50,317 nt of DNA from assembly GCA_025361485.1 (NCBI GenBank), contig JANYLA010000040.1:1-50317 (forward strand), written 5' to 3'. Made by a program: the position numbers and the translations under genes. The notes under the pieces were generated by a model that was given only the letters and a program-made list of their open reading frames with translations, had not been told where the DNA came from and ran no database searches. Positions within the stretch are counted from its first letter, which is position 1. Each line of letters starts with the position of its first letter. This DNA is from Bacteroidales bacterium. Its GTDB lineage: Bacteria; Bacteroidota; Bacteroidia; Bacteroidales; Tenuifilaceae. Below are positions 7,600 to 15,820 of this stretch, piece after piece.

Positions 7600-8064
7600 A
7601 TGCCTGAAATTAAAGAACTGGTTAAAAACCTTGCTGGTAAACACGGGAGAACAAGGGAGAGCCTTATCCCTATTTTGCAGGGTGTAATCCATGAAGAGAG
7701 GTACATTTCTGATGAAGCGATGACTGAAATAGCTCGAGAACTCGACATTTCAGCCGCTCAGGTTTATGGTACAGCAACTTTTTACTCATTCCTCGACACA
7801 CAGCCTCGGGGTAAGTATGTAATCAGAGTTTGCAGAACCATTTCCTGCGCAATGAAAGGGAAGAACCTGCTTACACAAGAAATTGAGGATATGCTCAAGA
7901 TTAAAATTGGTGAAACAACACAAAACAAGAAATTTTCGCTCCTTGAAACCAACTGCTTGGGTTGGTGTCACAAAGGACCTGCTATGCTTGTTAACGATGA
8001 TGCATACACCGATTTAACCTCCGAGAAGGTTCGTGAGATTATTAGTGATTACATGAAAAAGTAA
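7600..8064 (+). CDS. hydC: NuoE-like hydrogenase subunit HydC (operon 1)
   Basis: 154 residues; a thioredoxin-like [2Fe-2S] protein of the NuoE/HydC family. The N-terminal helical bundle is followed by the cluster ligands: Cys-X4-Cys in VCRTISCA and Cys-X3-Cys in NCLGWC. The motif YGTATFYSF before the first pair is typical. HydC docks on HydB and carries electrons at the NAD(H) site of soluble trimeric [FeFe]-hydrogenases. The start has a clear Shine-Dalgarno sequence, AAAGGAG. It leads a tight operon hydC-hydB-hydA with gaps of 20 and 25 bases, driven from the promoter cluster at 7452-7514. Confidence 0.93.
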   Translation: MPEIKELVKNLAGKHGRTRESLIPILQGVIHEERYISDEAMTEIARELDISAAQVYGTATFYSFLDTQPRGKYVIRVCRTISCAMKGKNLLTQEIEDMLKIKIGETTQNKKFSLLETNCLGWCHKGPAMLVNDDAYTDLTSEKVREIISDYMKK

Positions 8065-8084
8065 AAATTGAGGAGATAAAAACC

Positions 8085-9248
8085 ATGTCATATTCCAATC
8101 TAAAACGTGTTGACCTGATTTTCGACCAGGATTGCAATCCTAAAGAAATCATCAAGAACACATTTGCAAAAACCAATGATCAGATAGTAAACGAATTGCT
8201 AGAATCAGGTTTAAAGGGTCGTGGAGGGGCCGGTTTTCCAACTGCATTAAAGTGGAAATATACAGCAGAACAACCCGATCCTGACAAATATATTATATGT
8301 AACGCCGATGAGGGCGAACCTGGAACCTTTAAGGATCGCGAAATACTTTTCAAAGTACCGCAAAAGGTATTTGGAGGTATGGTCGTTTGTGCAAAGGTTA
8401 TTGGAGCTAGAGAAGGATTCCTTTATTTACGGGGTGAGTATCGCTTTCTACTTCCTGAATTAGAATCACAACTTGCTAAATTTCATGCTGACCTAAAGGA
8501 TCTGAAGATTGATTTTAACATCAAAATCGTAATGGGTAGCGGTGCTTACATCTGTGGAGAGGAAAGTGCATTATTCGAATCGATGGAAGGTCATCGCGGC
8601 GAACCAAGAAATAAACCTCCTTACCCAACTATCTCTGGATTCCGCAGTAAACCAACAGTTATCAACAACGTTGAAACTTTGGTTTACGCCTTTATGATTT
8701 GCATGCACGGTGCTCGCAAATTTAAGGATTTAGGAACTGCCGACTCACGTGGATCTAAAGTATTTTCAATCTCAGGCGATACACCAAAAGCAGGTATTTA
8801 TGAACTTGAACTAGGTATGACCGTTGAGCAATTCGTTGATGATTTTGGCGATGGCGATACAAAAGCAGTACAAGTTGGTGGTGCATCAGGATTTTGCGTA
8901 CCTCGCAAAAAGTTTAAAGAAACCATTATCGGTTTTGAAGGTGTTCCAACTGGTGGATCGATGATGATTTTCAACAGTTCTCGCTCCATGTACAACGTAC
9001 TTCATAACTACCTTGAATTCTTTGAGGAAGAATCATGCGGACAATGCACTCCTTGCAGAGTTGGTTGTCAGCAGCTGATTAAAGGTATCGAAGCGGTTAA
9101 GAAGGGCCAAAGACATGCTAACTACCTTGAGCATCTTCAAAAATTAGCTCAAACCATGAAGATAACTGCTAAATGCGGACTTGGTCAAAGCGTTGCCAAC
9201 TCATTCTTCTCAATCGTTGAGAATTTTAAAGAAGAGATGATCTACTAA
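8085..9248 (+). CDS. hydB: Short NuoF-like hydrogenase subunit HydB (operon 1)
   Basis: 387 residues. It carries the FMN/NADH domain (GRGGAGFPTALKWK, NADEGEPGTFKDRE, GAYICGEESAL, GEPRNKPPYP), the SLBB segment, and a [4Fe-4S] site in ESCGQCTPCRVGCQQL with the fourth Cys in CGLGQS. It begins directly at the NuoF core and ends just after the [4Fe-4S] domain. It therefore lacks the N-terminal thioredoxin-like [2Fe-2S] domain and the C-terminal two-[4Fe-4S] ferredoxin domain found in the second HydB at 29174. Bifurcating HydB proteins use those domains to reach ferredoxin, so this complex is probably a simple NADH-dependent hydrogenase. The Shine-Dalgarno sequence is GAGGAG. Confidence 0.93.
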   Translation: MSYSNLKRVDLIFDQDCNPKEIIKNTFAKTNDQIVNELLESGLKGRGGAGFPTALKWKYTAEQPDPDKYIICNADEGEPGTFKDREILFKVPQKVFGGMVVCAKVIGAREGFLYLRGEYRFLLPELESQLAKFHADLKDLKIDFNIKIVMGSGAYICGEESALFESMEGHRGEPRNKPPYPTISGFRSKPTVINNVETLVYAFMICMHGARKFKDLGTADSRGSKVFSISGDTPKAGIYELELGMTVEQFVDDFGDGDTKAVQVGGASGFCVPRKKFKETIIGFEGVPTGGSMMIFNSSRSMYNVLHNYLEFFEEESCGQCTPCRVGCQQLIKGIEAVKKGQRHANYLEHLQKLAQTMKITAKCGLGQSVANSFFSIVENFKEEMIY

Positions 9249-9273
9249 GCGTAAACTGAAAAAAAGTAAAACA

Positions 9274-11064
9274 ATGTCAAAAAAGATAAATCTCAAAATA
9301 GATGGTATCTCCGTAACAGTTGATGAGGGAACAACCATTCTACAGGCTGCCAAACAGCTAAATATTCATATTCCTACCCTTTGCTACCATGATGATCTCT
9401 GCATTGCAGGGAATTGTCGCGTATGCGTTGTTGAGATGAAAGGTTCAAGAACCCTTCCTGCATCTTGTGCAATGCCAACATCCGAAGGAATGGAGATTAT
9501 GACCAACACTCTAAAAGTTCGGACTGCACGTAAGCATATTATCGACCTTCTATTGAGCGAGCATAATGCAAAGTGCACCACTTGCTATAAGAATGGTAAA
9601 TGCGAACTTCAGGAGCTTGCTTCTGAAAGTAAGATATCAACAGAATCGTTTATCGATCTAGTTCCTCATAAGAACTACCAAATGGATGCTTACTCACCTT
9701 CCATTATTAAGGATGATAGTAAGTGTATTCGTTGCCAACGATGTGTTAGAACATGTGAGGAGTTACAGCATGTAAGCGCTCTAAGCGTTGCCTATAAAGG
9801 CGATAAAATGAAGATATCGACTTTCTTCGAAAATCCAATGTTTGAGGTTGTTTGTACAAATTGTGGTCAATGCGTAAACCGATGTCCTACTGGCGCTCTA
9901 GTTGAGCGTAACTATTTGGATGAGGTATGGGCTGCAATCTACAATCCTGATAAGCATGTTGTTGTTCAAACAGCGCCTGCTGTTAGAGTTGCTTTAGGTG
10001 AGGATTTAGGCCTTGAATCAGGTTCTATTGTAACTGGTAAAATGGTAACCGCTCTAAGAAGACTAGGATTTGACTCTGTTTTGGATACCGATTTTACGGC
10101 AGATTTAACCATTATGGAGGAAGGCTTTGAACTTCTTACCCGTTTGAAAAAAGCGTTGGTTGATAAAGATTCAAGCGTAAAACTGCCTATGGCAACTAGC
10201 TGCTCACCAGGTTGGATTAAATTTATTGAGCATACCTATCCAGAATATCTTGGTAACTTATCTACCTGTAAATCACCTCAGCAGATGTTTGGTGCTTTAG
10301 CCAAGACTTACTATGCTCAAAAAAGGAATATTGATCCTTCGAAAATTGTTTCTATCTCGATAATGCCATGTACAGCTAAGAAATTTGAAGCTGACAGACC
10401 AGAAATGCGCTCAAGCGGCTACAAGGATGTTGATTTTGTATTAACAACCCGTGAACTTGCCATTATGATTAAGCAGGCTGGTTTGGATTTTTCTGCTCTG
10501 GAAGAATCTCACTATGACAGCTTTATGGGAGCATCTACGGGTGCTGCTGTGATTTTCGGTGCAACTGGTGGTGTAATGGAGGCTGCTCTACGTACCGCTT
10601 ATGAGGTAGTTACTGGTCGTGAAGTTCCTTTCAACGGTCTAAATATCACTCCTGTTCGTGGTATGGACGGTGTTCGTGAAGCGTCAGTAAAGATTGAAGG
10701 AACCACAGCAGATTGGAAATTCCTTGAAGGAGCAGAACTAAAATGTGTTGTTGCGCACGGTTTAACCAATGCTAAAAAGGTAATGGACAACGTTCGCGAT
10801 GGCAAAGCGAGCTATCATTTCATGGAAATTATGGCTTGTCCTGGTGGATGTATTGGTGGTGGTGGTCAACCTATTCCAACCAATGCTGAGATTAGGAGAA
10901 AACGTACCGAAGCTATTTTTGCAGAGGATTCTGGCATGAAGATTCGTAAATCGCACGAAAATCCTGAGGTAATTGCAATTTATAAAGAGTTTTTAGAAAA
11001 ACCTCTTGGACATAAATCGCACGAGTTGCTTCATACTCATTATAAAGAAAGAGCTAGACACTAG
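9274..11064 (+). CDS. hydA: [FeFe]-hydrogenase catalytic subunit HydA (operon 1)
   Basis: 596 residues. In order: a [2Fe-2S] plant-type ferredoxin domain (Cys37, Cys48, Cys51 and a Cys near 64), a His/Cys-ligated [4Fe-4S] (SEHNAKCTTCYKNGKC, about 95-110), a two-[4Fe-4S] ferredoxin domain (CIRCQRCVRTC and CTNCGQCVNRC), and the H-cluster domain. H-cluster motifs are TSCSPGW (Cys310, Ser311), MPCTAKKFE (Cys366) and MACPGGCIGGGGQP (Cys522, Cys526), then the small-subunit-like C-terminus. It makes or oxidises H2 with NAD(H) through HydB/HydC in the cytoplasm. Ser311 stands where most enzymes have the first [4Fe-4S]H cysteine. The H-cluster maturases HydE/F/G are not in the window. Confidence 0.95.
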   Translation: MSKKINLKIDGISVTVDEGTTILQAAKQLNIHIPTLCYHDDLCIAGNCRVCVVEMKGSRTLPASCAMPTSEGMEIMTNTLKVRTARKHIIDLLLSEHNAKCTTCYKNGKCELQELASESKISTESFIDLVPHKNYQMDAYSPSIIKDDSKCIRCQRCVRTCEELQHVSALSVAYKGDKMKISTFFENPMFEVVCTNCGQCVNRCPTGALVERNYLDEVWAAIYNPDKHVVVQTAPAVRVALGEDLGLESGSIVTGKMVTALRRLGFDSVLDTDFTADLTIMEEGFELLTRLKKALVDKDSSVKLPMATSCSPGWIKFIEHTYPEYLGNLSTCKSPQQMFGALAKTYYAQKRNIDPSKIVSISIMPCTAKKFEADRPEMRSSGYKDVDFVLTTRELAIMIKQAGLDFSALEESHYDSFMGASTGAAVIFGATGGVMEAALRTAYEVVTGREVPFNGLNITPVRGMDGVREASVKIEGTTADWKFLEGAELKCVVAHGLTNAKKVMDNVRDGKASYHFMEIMACPGGCIGGGGQPIPTNAEIRRKRTEAIFAEDSGMKIRKSHENPEVIAIYKEFLEKPLGHKSHELLHTHYKERARH

Positions 11065-11071
11065 AATTTAT

Positions 11072-11106
11072 AAAAAAGAGGGCGAAAATTTTCGCCCTCT
11101 TTTTTT
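11072..11106. terminator. Bidirectional terminator between hydA-1 and the Cys-rich gene
   Basis: A near-perfect palindrome: an A-run, GAGGGCGAAAATTTTCGCCCTC, then a T-run. It has T-runs on both strands and lies between the convergent genes ending at 11064 and 11133. Confidence 0.92.
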
Positions 11107-11132
11107 ACTATCTTCAGTTAAATACAATACGT

Positions 11133-11543
11133 CTATAGATACTTCTTATCAGCATCAGGTATGTCAAAATACTTATCATATATATTTTTATCTGGCCCAG
11201 ATTCTTGTAACTCCTTCCCCTTAACAACATAGGTGCATTTTTCGCCAACAATACCTGAAATAAAAACATCTACCTCTACCCCCTGTGCGTCAATCATATT
11301 AAGTTTAACGAGATGGGGATTCTCCTCGCGATTTAGCGTAGCATGACAAATTGGGCAAAAAACAGTGTATTCATCTCCTTGGATAATTTCGAAAGTAGGA
11401 TGAGATGCCTTTCCATAATTACCAATTTCAGGATTCAAAAAAAGCAACCCTTTTTTATGCGTTTTTGATTTAACAGAGATAACAAGAGAATTTTCAATTC
11501 TCAATTGACCTCTGCAAATAGGACATAAATAATCATTTGCCAT
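11133..11543 (-). CDS. Small protein with two CPIC zinc-ribbon-like pairs
   Basis: 136 residues of a family I cannot name. CPIC occurs near residue 7 and again near residue 64 (FCPICHATLNREEN), so the four cysteines could build one zinc ribbon; an Asp/Lys-rich tail follows. There is no signal peptide. The start is supported by a strong Shine-Dalgarno sequence, GGGAGG, on the minus strand. It converges on hydA-1 and diverges from the haem lipoprotein at 11880. A link to the neighbouring redox genes is only positional. Confidence 0.75.
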   Translation of the reverse strand: MANDYLCPICRGQLRIENSLVISVKSKTHKKGLLFLNPEIGNYGKASHPTFEIIQGDEYTVFCPICHATLNREENPHLVKLNMIDAQGVEVDVFISGIVGEKCTYVVKGKELQESGPDKNIYDKYFDIPDADKKYL

Positions 11544-11756
11544 AATTTACCTCCCTAATTAAGATTAAATAGTTAACTTTAGTTAAGAATATTGATACAA
11601 TTTACATCAAGCGAAAATCAAAACAAAATTTATATTTCTAGCCTCTTAATCATATTTCAGCAGCAAAAAACATTCATGCATGGTTAAGAACTTGATATCT
11701 GCTATAAACTTTGAATATAACTGGGTCTTTAAAATAATTATTGCTCTTACCGTAAG

Positions 11757-11770
11757 TTGATATATATCAA
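11757..11770. promoter_or_regulatory. Perfect Fnr-type box before the respiratory cluster
   Basis: TTGAT-ATAT-ATCAA matches the Fnr consensus TTGAT-N4-ATCAA at all ten specified bases. It lies 109 bases before the first ATG and about 97 bases before the predicted start. It could act as a class I activator site or control the divergent minus-strand gene. Confidence 0.65.
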
Positions 11771-11828
11771 TCGTTTTAATGATAAACAGCATTGAATAGA
11801 TTAGTGAATTAAGCCTCGCTGAACATCC

Positions 11829-11855
11829 TTGAAATAGTATAATCTGATACCTTTG
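11829..11855 (+). promoter_or_regulatory. Promoter of the respiratory cluster
   Basis: TACCTTTG (11848-11855) matches the TAnnTTTG -7 box. A TTG at 11829-11831 gives a 16-base spacer, slightly short for a -33 element. The predicted start is near 11861, giving a leader of about 20 bases. Confidence 0.5.
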
Positions 11856-11879
11856 AGAAAAATTTAATACTATTTAGCT

Positions 11880-12266
11880 ATGAGCCAAAAAATATCATTA
11901 ACAAGACATATTATTGCTACTGGTCTATTATTCTTTTTAGCAGTTGCATTTATTTCGTGCGAGAAATATGCTTACGATCCACCAAAGATCGATCTAACTA
12001 CTCCGGTTAGCTTTAAAAATGAAGTTTTTCCAATTTTCAATAGCAATTGTAAAGGTTGTCACAGTGGAGGTGTTTTAGATTTTAGCTCTTTAACCTCTAC
12101 TTGGTCATCAATAAACAAGACAAAGTATATTGTTGCTGGGAATCCTGAATCAAGTTTAATTTACACAAAACTAACTTCTGGTTCGCATGAATCTAGATGT
12201 CCTGTTGATGACCGCAACAAGATTTACTCATGGATAACACAAGGCGCCCTAAATGATAACGAATAA
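11880..12266 (+). CDS. Monohaem cytochrome c-like lipoprotein
   Basis: 128 residues. A lipoprotein signal peptide ends at VAFISC (lipid-modified Cys near residue 27). The fragment VFPIFNSNCKGCH holds one CXXCH haem site near residues 58-62. The FPIFNSNC(K)GCH context is typical of small Bacteroidota haem or planctomycete-cytochrome-like domains that occur as lipoproteins. A His and a Cys lie downstream (SHESRCPVDD), but no clear distal Met is seen. It would sit on the periplasmic or outer-membrane leaflet. It is the first gene of the respiratory cluster and lies 25 bases before the outer-membrane barrel gene. Confidence 0.88.
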   Translation: MSQKISLTRHIIATGLLFFLAVAFISCEKYAYDPPKIDLTTPVSFKNEVFPIFNSNCKGCHSGGVLDFSSLTSTWSSINKTKYIVAGNPESSLIYTKLTSGSHESRCPVDDRNKIYSWITQGALNDNE

Positions 12267-12291
12267 TTAAATTAATCTAAACATACAAAAC

Positions 12292-13173
12292 ATGAAAAAG
12301 ATTCTTTTTACCCTATTAATGTTGGCCTTTATAGCACCAGCATTTTGCCAAGAAGAGGAACAACAAACTGAAAATTTGAATAAACCCGTAAAAAATACAT
12401 TTGAAGCGGTTACACTTATCGACAACCAAACTGTAATGACACCATTTAAAGGTGCTGTAGAACTTCAAATTCAGCATAGGTTTAGTGTTATCGAGAATAT
12501 TCATAACCTATACGGAATTTATGGTTCAGCGAATACCCGTATAGGTATGAACTTTGGTATTACCGATAAAATTATGATTGGTATTGGAACAACCAAGGAT
12601 AATAAACTTGTTGATGTTCAAGGAAAATACAAAATTCTTCAGCAGACAAAATCCAACAGTATGCCTATTACCATGACTTATTATGGAAATGTTAATATTG
12701 GTTTACAGGATTCAGCATCTGGAGCATATGGACCTACCAACCGGTTTAAACAGATGCATAGATTTTCATATCTGCACCAACTTATTGTTGCAAGAAAGTT
12801 TAGCGATAAATTCTCAATGCAAGTTGCCCCAACTTTCTTCTACTTTAATTCCGTTAAAAGAGGTTATAAAAATATGAATTTATCAGTATCAGCTGGTGGC
12901 CGATACAATATTTTCGGTTCTCATTCAGTGATCTTTGAGTATGACCAATTGTTAACAAAACAAGATTCAATTGTTGTTGGTAGCACCTATGTTAAAGAAC
13001 AACCTAAACCAAATGTAGCCATTGGTTGGGAAATTGGTACTGCAACGCATTGCTTTCAGGTATTTGTTGCAAACTTCGATAAAATTAACGGTCAGTACGA
13101 TTTGCTTTACAATACCAATGATTTCAAAAAGAGAAAATATCTTGTTGGATTTAACATTACAGTAAGATTCTAA
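12292..13173 (+). CDS. Outer-membrane beta-barrel protein, DUF5777-like
   Basis: 293 residues with a Sec signal peptide cleaved after FCQ near residue 20. The rest consists of alternating short beta segments (TRIGMNFGITDKIMIGIG, KFSMQVAPTFFYF, VSAGGRYNIF) ending in KYLVGFNITVRF. The C-terminal aromatic residue is typical of outer-membrane barrels. The pattern agrees with DUF5777 barrels, which often sit beside small cytochromes. No haem motif is present. Between a haem lipoprotein and a heptahaem cytochrome it might serve as a porin for electron or solute passage; this is inferred from neighbours only. Confidence 0.82.
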   Translation: MKKILFTLLMLAFIAPAFCQEEEQQTENLNKPVKNTFEAVTLIDNQTVMTPFKGAVELQIQHRFSVIENIHNLYGIYGSANTRIGMNFGITDKIMIGIGTTKDNKLVDVQGKYKILQQTKSNSMPITMTYYGNVNIGLQDSASGAYGPTNRFKQMHRFSYLHQLIVARKFSDKFSMQVAPTFFYFNSVKRGYKNMNLSVSAGGRYNIFGSHSVIFEYDQLLTKQDSIVVGSTYVKEQPKPNVAIGWEIGTATHCFQVFVANFDKINGQYDLLYNTNDFKKRKYLVGFNITVRF

Positions 13174-13191
13174 TTATAATAATTTGAAGGA

Positions 13192-14199
13192 ATGTATTTT
13201 AAGATATTAAGAACTACAATAATGGTACTGGTGAGTTTTATACTCACCAGTACTTCTTTTGCCTTTAAACCGAAAAAGGAAGAGTGGAGACCAGCGGACA
13301 CAGCTAACTTTGTTTCGAAGTTTTACAAGGAGAACGAGGGCTGTTTTAAATGTCATGGCGAGAAGTATTACGAGTACATCAATGAAGCCCAAGGAACAAC
13401 TATTAGGCACAATATGTACGTCGAACGGTTTGTTGATCGCGATCTTTTCTACAAATCAAATCATAAAAGTTTTAAATGTACCGATTGCCATTCAGAGGAG
13501 TATAAAAAGTTCCCACATGCCGGAGAACTCCGGATGGAATCAATGTACGGATGCTTGGATTGCCATGGGAATGATGATAAATATGCTAAATATCACTTTG
13601 AGGAGATTGATGCGGAATATCAGCAAAGCACTCATTTTAAAATGGAGAAAGAGGGATTCACTTGTTGGAAATGCCATAATCCTCATACCTACCAAATCTC
13701 AATTAGAAATACTGAGAATCTTACCAAAACCATTGCTTACGATAACGCAATATGTTTAAACTGTCACTCCGACTTCGATCGATATCAACTATTATCGGAT
13801 AAAAAGGAGATAAACCTTATAAAAAAGCATGAGTGGCTACCAAATCAAGCAGCACATTTTCAGAGCGTAAGGTGTATCGAATGTCACTCGAAAGCGAATG
13901 ATAGCATTCTTGTCAACCATTTGCTTATGCCCAAGGATAGCGCTGTTCGTAAATGCAATGAGTGCCATTCGCAAAACTCAATTCTTATGGCTTCGCTCTA
14001 CAAGTTTAAGTCGAAGGAACGACGGAAGGATGGTTTTTTTAACGGAGTAATTTTAAACGAATCATACGTTATCGGTGCTAATAGGAATGAATATCTAAAC
14101 AGTTTCAGCTTATTGATTCTTTTTGGTGTTATTGGTGTTATTTGCGTTCACGTTTTTTTCAGAATTATTAAAGTTAATCAGAAGGAAGATGAGTCATAA
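13192..14199 (+). CDS. Membrane-anchored heptahaem cytochrome c
   Basis: 335 residues. An N-terminal signal peptide (about 1-25) is followed by seven CXXCH haem sites: CFKCH, CTDCH, CLDCH, CWKCH, CLNCH, CIECH and CNECH. A single C-terminal membrane helix follows (SLLILFGVIGVICVHVFF, about 305-325) with a short cytoplasmic tail. Spare histidines between the motifs could give bis-His haems. Multihaem subunits of this kind take electrons from membrane quinol modules in Hmc-, Tmc- and Nhc-type complexes. The gene overlaps the cytochrome b gene by 11 bases, so the two products are probably partners. Confidence 0.92.
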   Translation: MYFKILRTTIMVLVSFILTSTSFAFKPKKEEWRPADTANFVSKFYKENEGCFKCHGEKYYEYINEAQGTTIRHNMYVERFVDRDLFYKSNHKSFKCTDCHSEEYKKFPHAGELRMESMYGCLDCHGNDDKYAKYHFEEIDAEYQQSTHFKMEKEGFTCWKCHNPHTYQISIRNTENLTKTIAYDNAICLNCHSDFDRYQLLSDKKEINLIKKHEWLPNQAAHFQSVRCIECHSKANDSILVNHLLMPKDSAVRKCNECHSQNSILMASLYKFKSKERRKDGFFNGVILNESYVIGANRNEYLNSFSLLILFGVIGVICVHVFFRIIKVNQKEDES

Positions 14200-14818
14200 A
14201 TTATATTTATACCCAAAGTGGATTAGGGCTTGGCATGTATTGAATGCTCTGCTATTTCTAATTCTAATCATTACAGGGATTAGCATGCAGTATACTGATA
14301 AGGTAACTAATTCATTTATCATCGGGTTCGATTGGGCAATTGCACTACACAACTTTGCTGCTCTGGTTATCACCATTAATTATATGATTTTCGTTACAGG
14401 AAATGTAATGACTAAAAATGGTAAGCATTATATGATTAATTGGAAAACCATTTGGAAGGATTTATTTGTTCAGTTTAAATTTTACGCTTTCGGCATGTTT
14501 AAAGGAGAAAAACATCCATTCCCCATTACCGAAGAGAGTAAATTTAATCCACTTCAGAAATTTGCTTATGTAGGTGCAATGTATGCTGGTTTTCCTGTTC
14601 TTATTATAACTGGGTTAGGATTACTATTCCCTGAAATCAATATTAGAGGCCTTTTTGGGGTAAGCGGATTGTTAATGACAGATATTCTTCATATCACTGT
14701 AGGATTTTTCTTATCAATCTTTTTGGTAATTCACCTTTATACCTGTACCTTAGGAAGTAAACCAACAACCCTTTTTAAAGGGATGATAAATGGGTATCAC
14801 GAATCGGATGAACATTAA
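14189..14818 (+). CDS. Di-haem cytochrome b membrane subunit
   Basis: 210 residues from the ATG at 14189 (preceded by AAGGAAG); a longer frame from 14123 would overlap the previous gene needlessly. It is an integral membrane protein with four to five helices and the His pattern of FdnI/HyaC-like cytochromes b: WHVLNALLFLILIITG, LHNFAALVITINY, and HITVGFFLSIFLVIHLY. Such subunits hold two b haems and pass electrons between the membrane quinone pool and periplasmic partners. It lies between the heptahaem cytochrome (11-base overlap) and the four-cluster Fe-S protein (20-base gap). Confidence 0.9.
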   Translation: MSHKLYLYPKWIRAWHVLNALLFLILIITGISMQYTDKVTNSFIIGFDWAIALHNFAALVITINYMIFVTGNVMTKNGKHYMINWKTIWKDLFVQFKFYAFGMFKGEKHPFPITEESKFNPLQKFAYVGAMYAGFPVLIITGLGLLFPEINIRGLFGVSGLLMTDILHITVGFFLSIFLVIHLYTCTLGSKPTTLFKGMINGYHESDEH

Positions 14819-14838
14819 AAGATATTAAAGTTTATCAC

Positions 14839-15804
14839 ATGGATGAATTAAACAATAACGATGCAAAAAGTAATTCACGCCGAAGTTTTCTGAAGAAATT
14901 TGGAATAGGGGTTGGTATTGCTTCAGTAGCCAGTGTTACAGGATTTTCCTTAGCAAAAGGGAATGGTAACTCTTATTCTGGCGAAATGGTTAAACTTCTT
15001 ACTCCGGATGGAAAGTTAGTTGAAGTGCCCAAAGAGGCTATACAAGCAGCTAAACTTGACACGGATAAGATGAAGGAGGAGGCGCGAAAGGGTTTAGCCG
15101 GTAAAAAGTTTGTTATGGTTATTGATTTGGCTAAATGTAAAAATGCCCGAAAATGCGTTGATGCATGTCAGGAAGGCCACATGTTACCCAAAGACCATGA
15201 GTGGATTAAACTATACCTATTACAGGAGAATAATGAATCCTCACGATATTGGTTCCCTCGCCCTTGTTTCCATTGCGATAAACCTATGTGCGTTAGCGTT
15301 TGCCCTGTTGGAGCTACTTACAAACGACACGATGGTATTGTATTAGTCGATAATCAACGTTGCATAGGCTGTAAATTCTGCATGACAGGTTGCCCCTATT
15401 CGGCTAGAGTTTTTAACTGGAAGGATCCTGAAGTTAAAATGCCTGAGGGTCATGTTTACGATCCTGAACTAACAATTCCCCCAATTGAGGGAACAGTTGG
15501 CAAATGTGTTTTCTGTGCCGATAAGGTAAGAAAAAATGAATTACCTCGTTGTGCTGCTGCGTGTCCAATGGGAGTTATTTACTTTGGTGATCTTTACGAA
15601 GATACGGTTACTAATGGAGTTGAAACTCTTCGTTTTAAAAAATTACTAGCTGACCGTGGCGGTTATAGGTATCGTGAAGATTTAGGTACACTACCTAGCG
15701 TCTTCTACTTGCCTCCTACTCAAAGGATGTTTCCGGTTGAGAGAGGTATCGATAATCAAACCAATGAGATAAAGGAAAGATATAAAAAAGCTGGCCCTCG
15801 ATAA
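14839..15804 (+). CDS. Tat-exported four-[4Fe-4S] electron-transfer subunit
   Basis: 321 residues. The Tat signal has the twin-Arg motif SRRSFLKKFG at residues 12-21, so the folded protein is exported to the periplasm. Four Cys groups follow, as in HybA/HmcB/DmsB-type ferredoxin subunits: CKNARKCVDAC, CFHCDKPMCVSVC, CIGCKFCMTGC and CVFCADKVRKNELPRC with AAC. There is no molybdopterin subunit beside it. In Hmc- and ActB-like complexes such a protein lies between a multihaem cytochrome and an NrfD membrane protein, which is the order here (16 bases to the NrfD gene). Confidence 0.93.
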   Translation: MDELNNNDAKSNSRRSFLKKFGIGVGIASVASVTGFSLAKGNGNSYSGEMVKLLTPDGKLVEVPKEAIQAAKLDTDKMKEEARKGLAGKKFVMVIDLAKCKNARKCVDACQEGHMLPKDHEWIKLYLLQENNESSRYWFPRPCFHCDKPMCVSVCPVGATYKRHDGIVLVDNQRCIGCKFCMTGCPYSARVFNWKDPEVKMPEGHVYDPELTIPPIEGTVGKCVFCADKVRKNELPRCAAACPMGVIYFGDLYEDTVTNGVETLRFKKLLADRGGYRYREDLGTLPSVFYLPPTQRMFPVERGIDNQTNEIKERYKKAGPR

Positions 15805-15820
15805 TCATTAAATCCCTTAA

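Larger units (their letters stand above)
11544..11879. other. 336-base divergent regulatory region
   Basis: No gene is seen. It contains a perfect Fnr consensus palindrome at 11757-11770 and a -7 box at 11848-11855 directed at the respiratory cluster. Several AT-rich stretches on the left may hold the promoter of the minus-strand Cys-rich gene, but no exact TAnnTTTG was found there. Confidence 0.65.

Noticed and set aside
14123-14188. Longer start for the cytochrome b gene
   Set aside because: It would overlap the heptahaem gene by 77 bases and add a stretch with no family match. The ATG at 14189 has AAGGAAG ahead of it.
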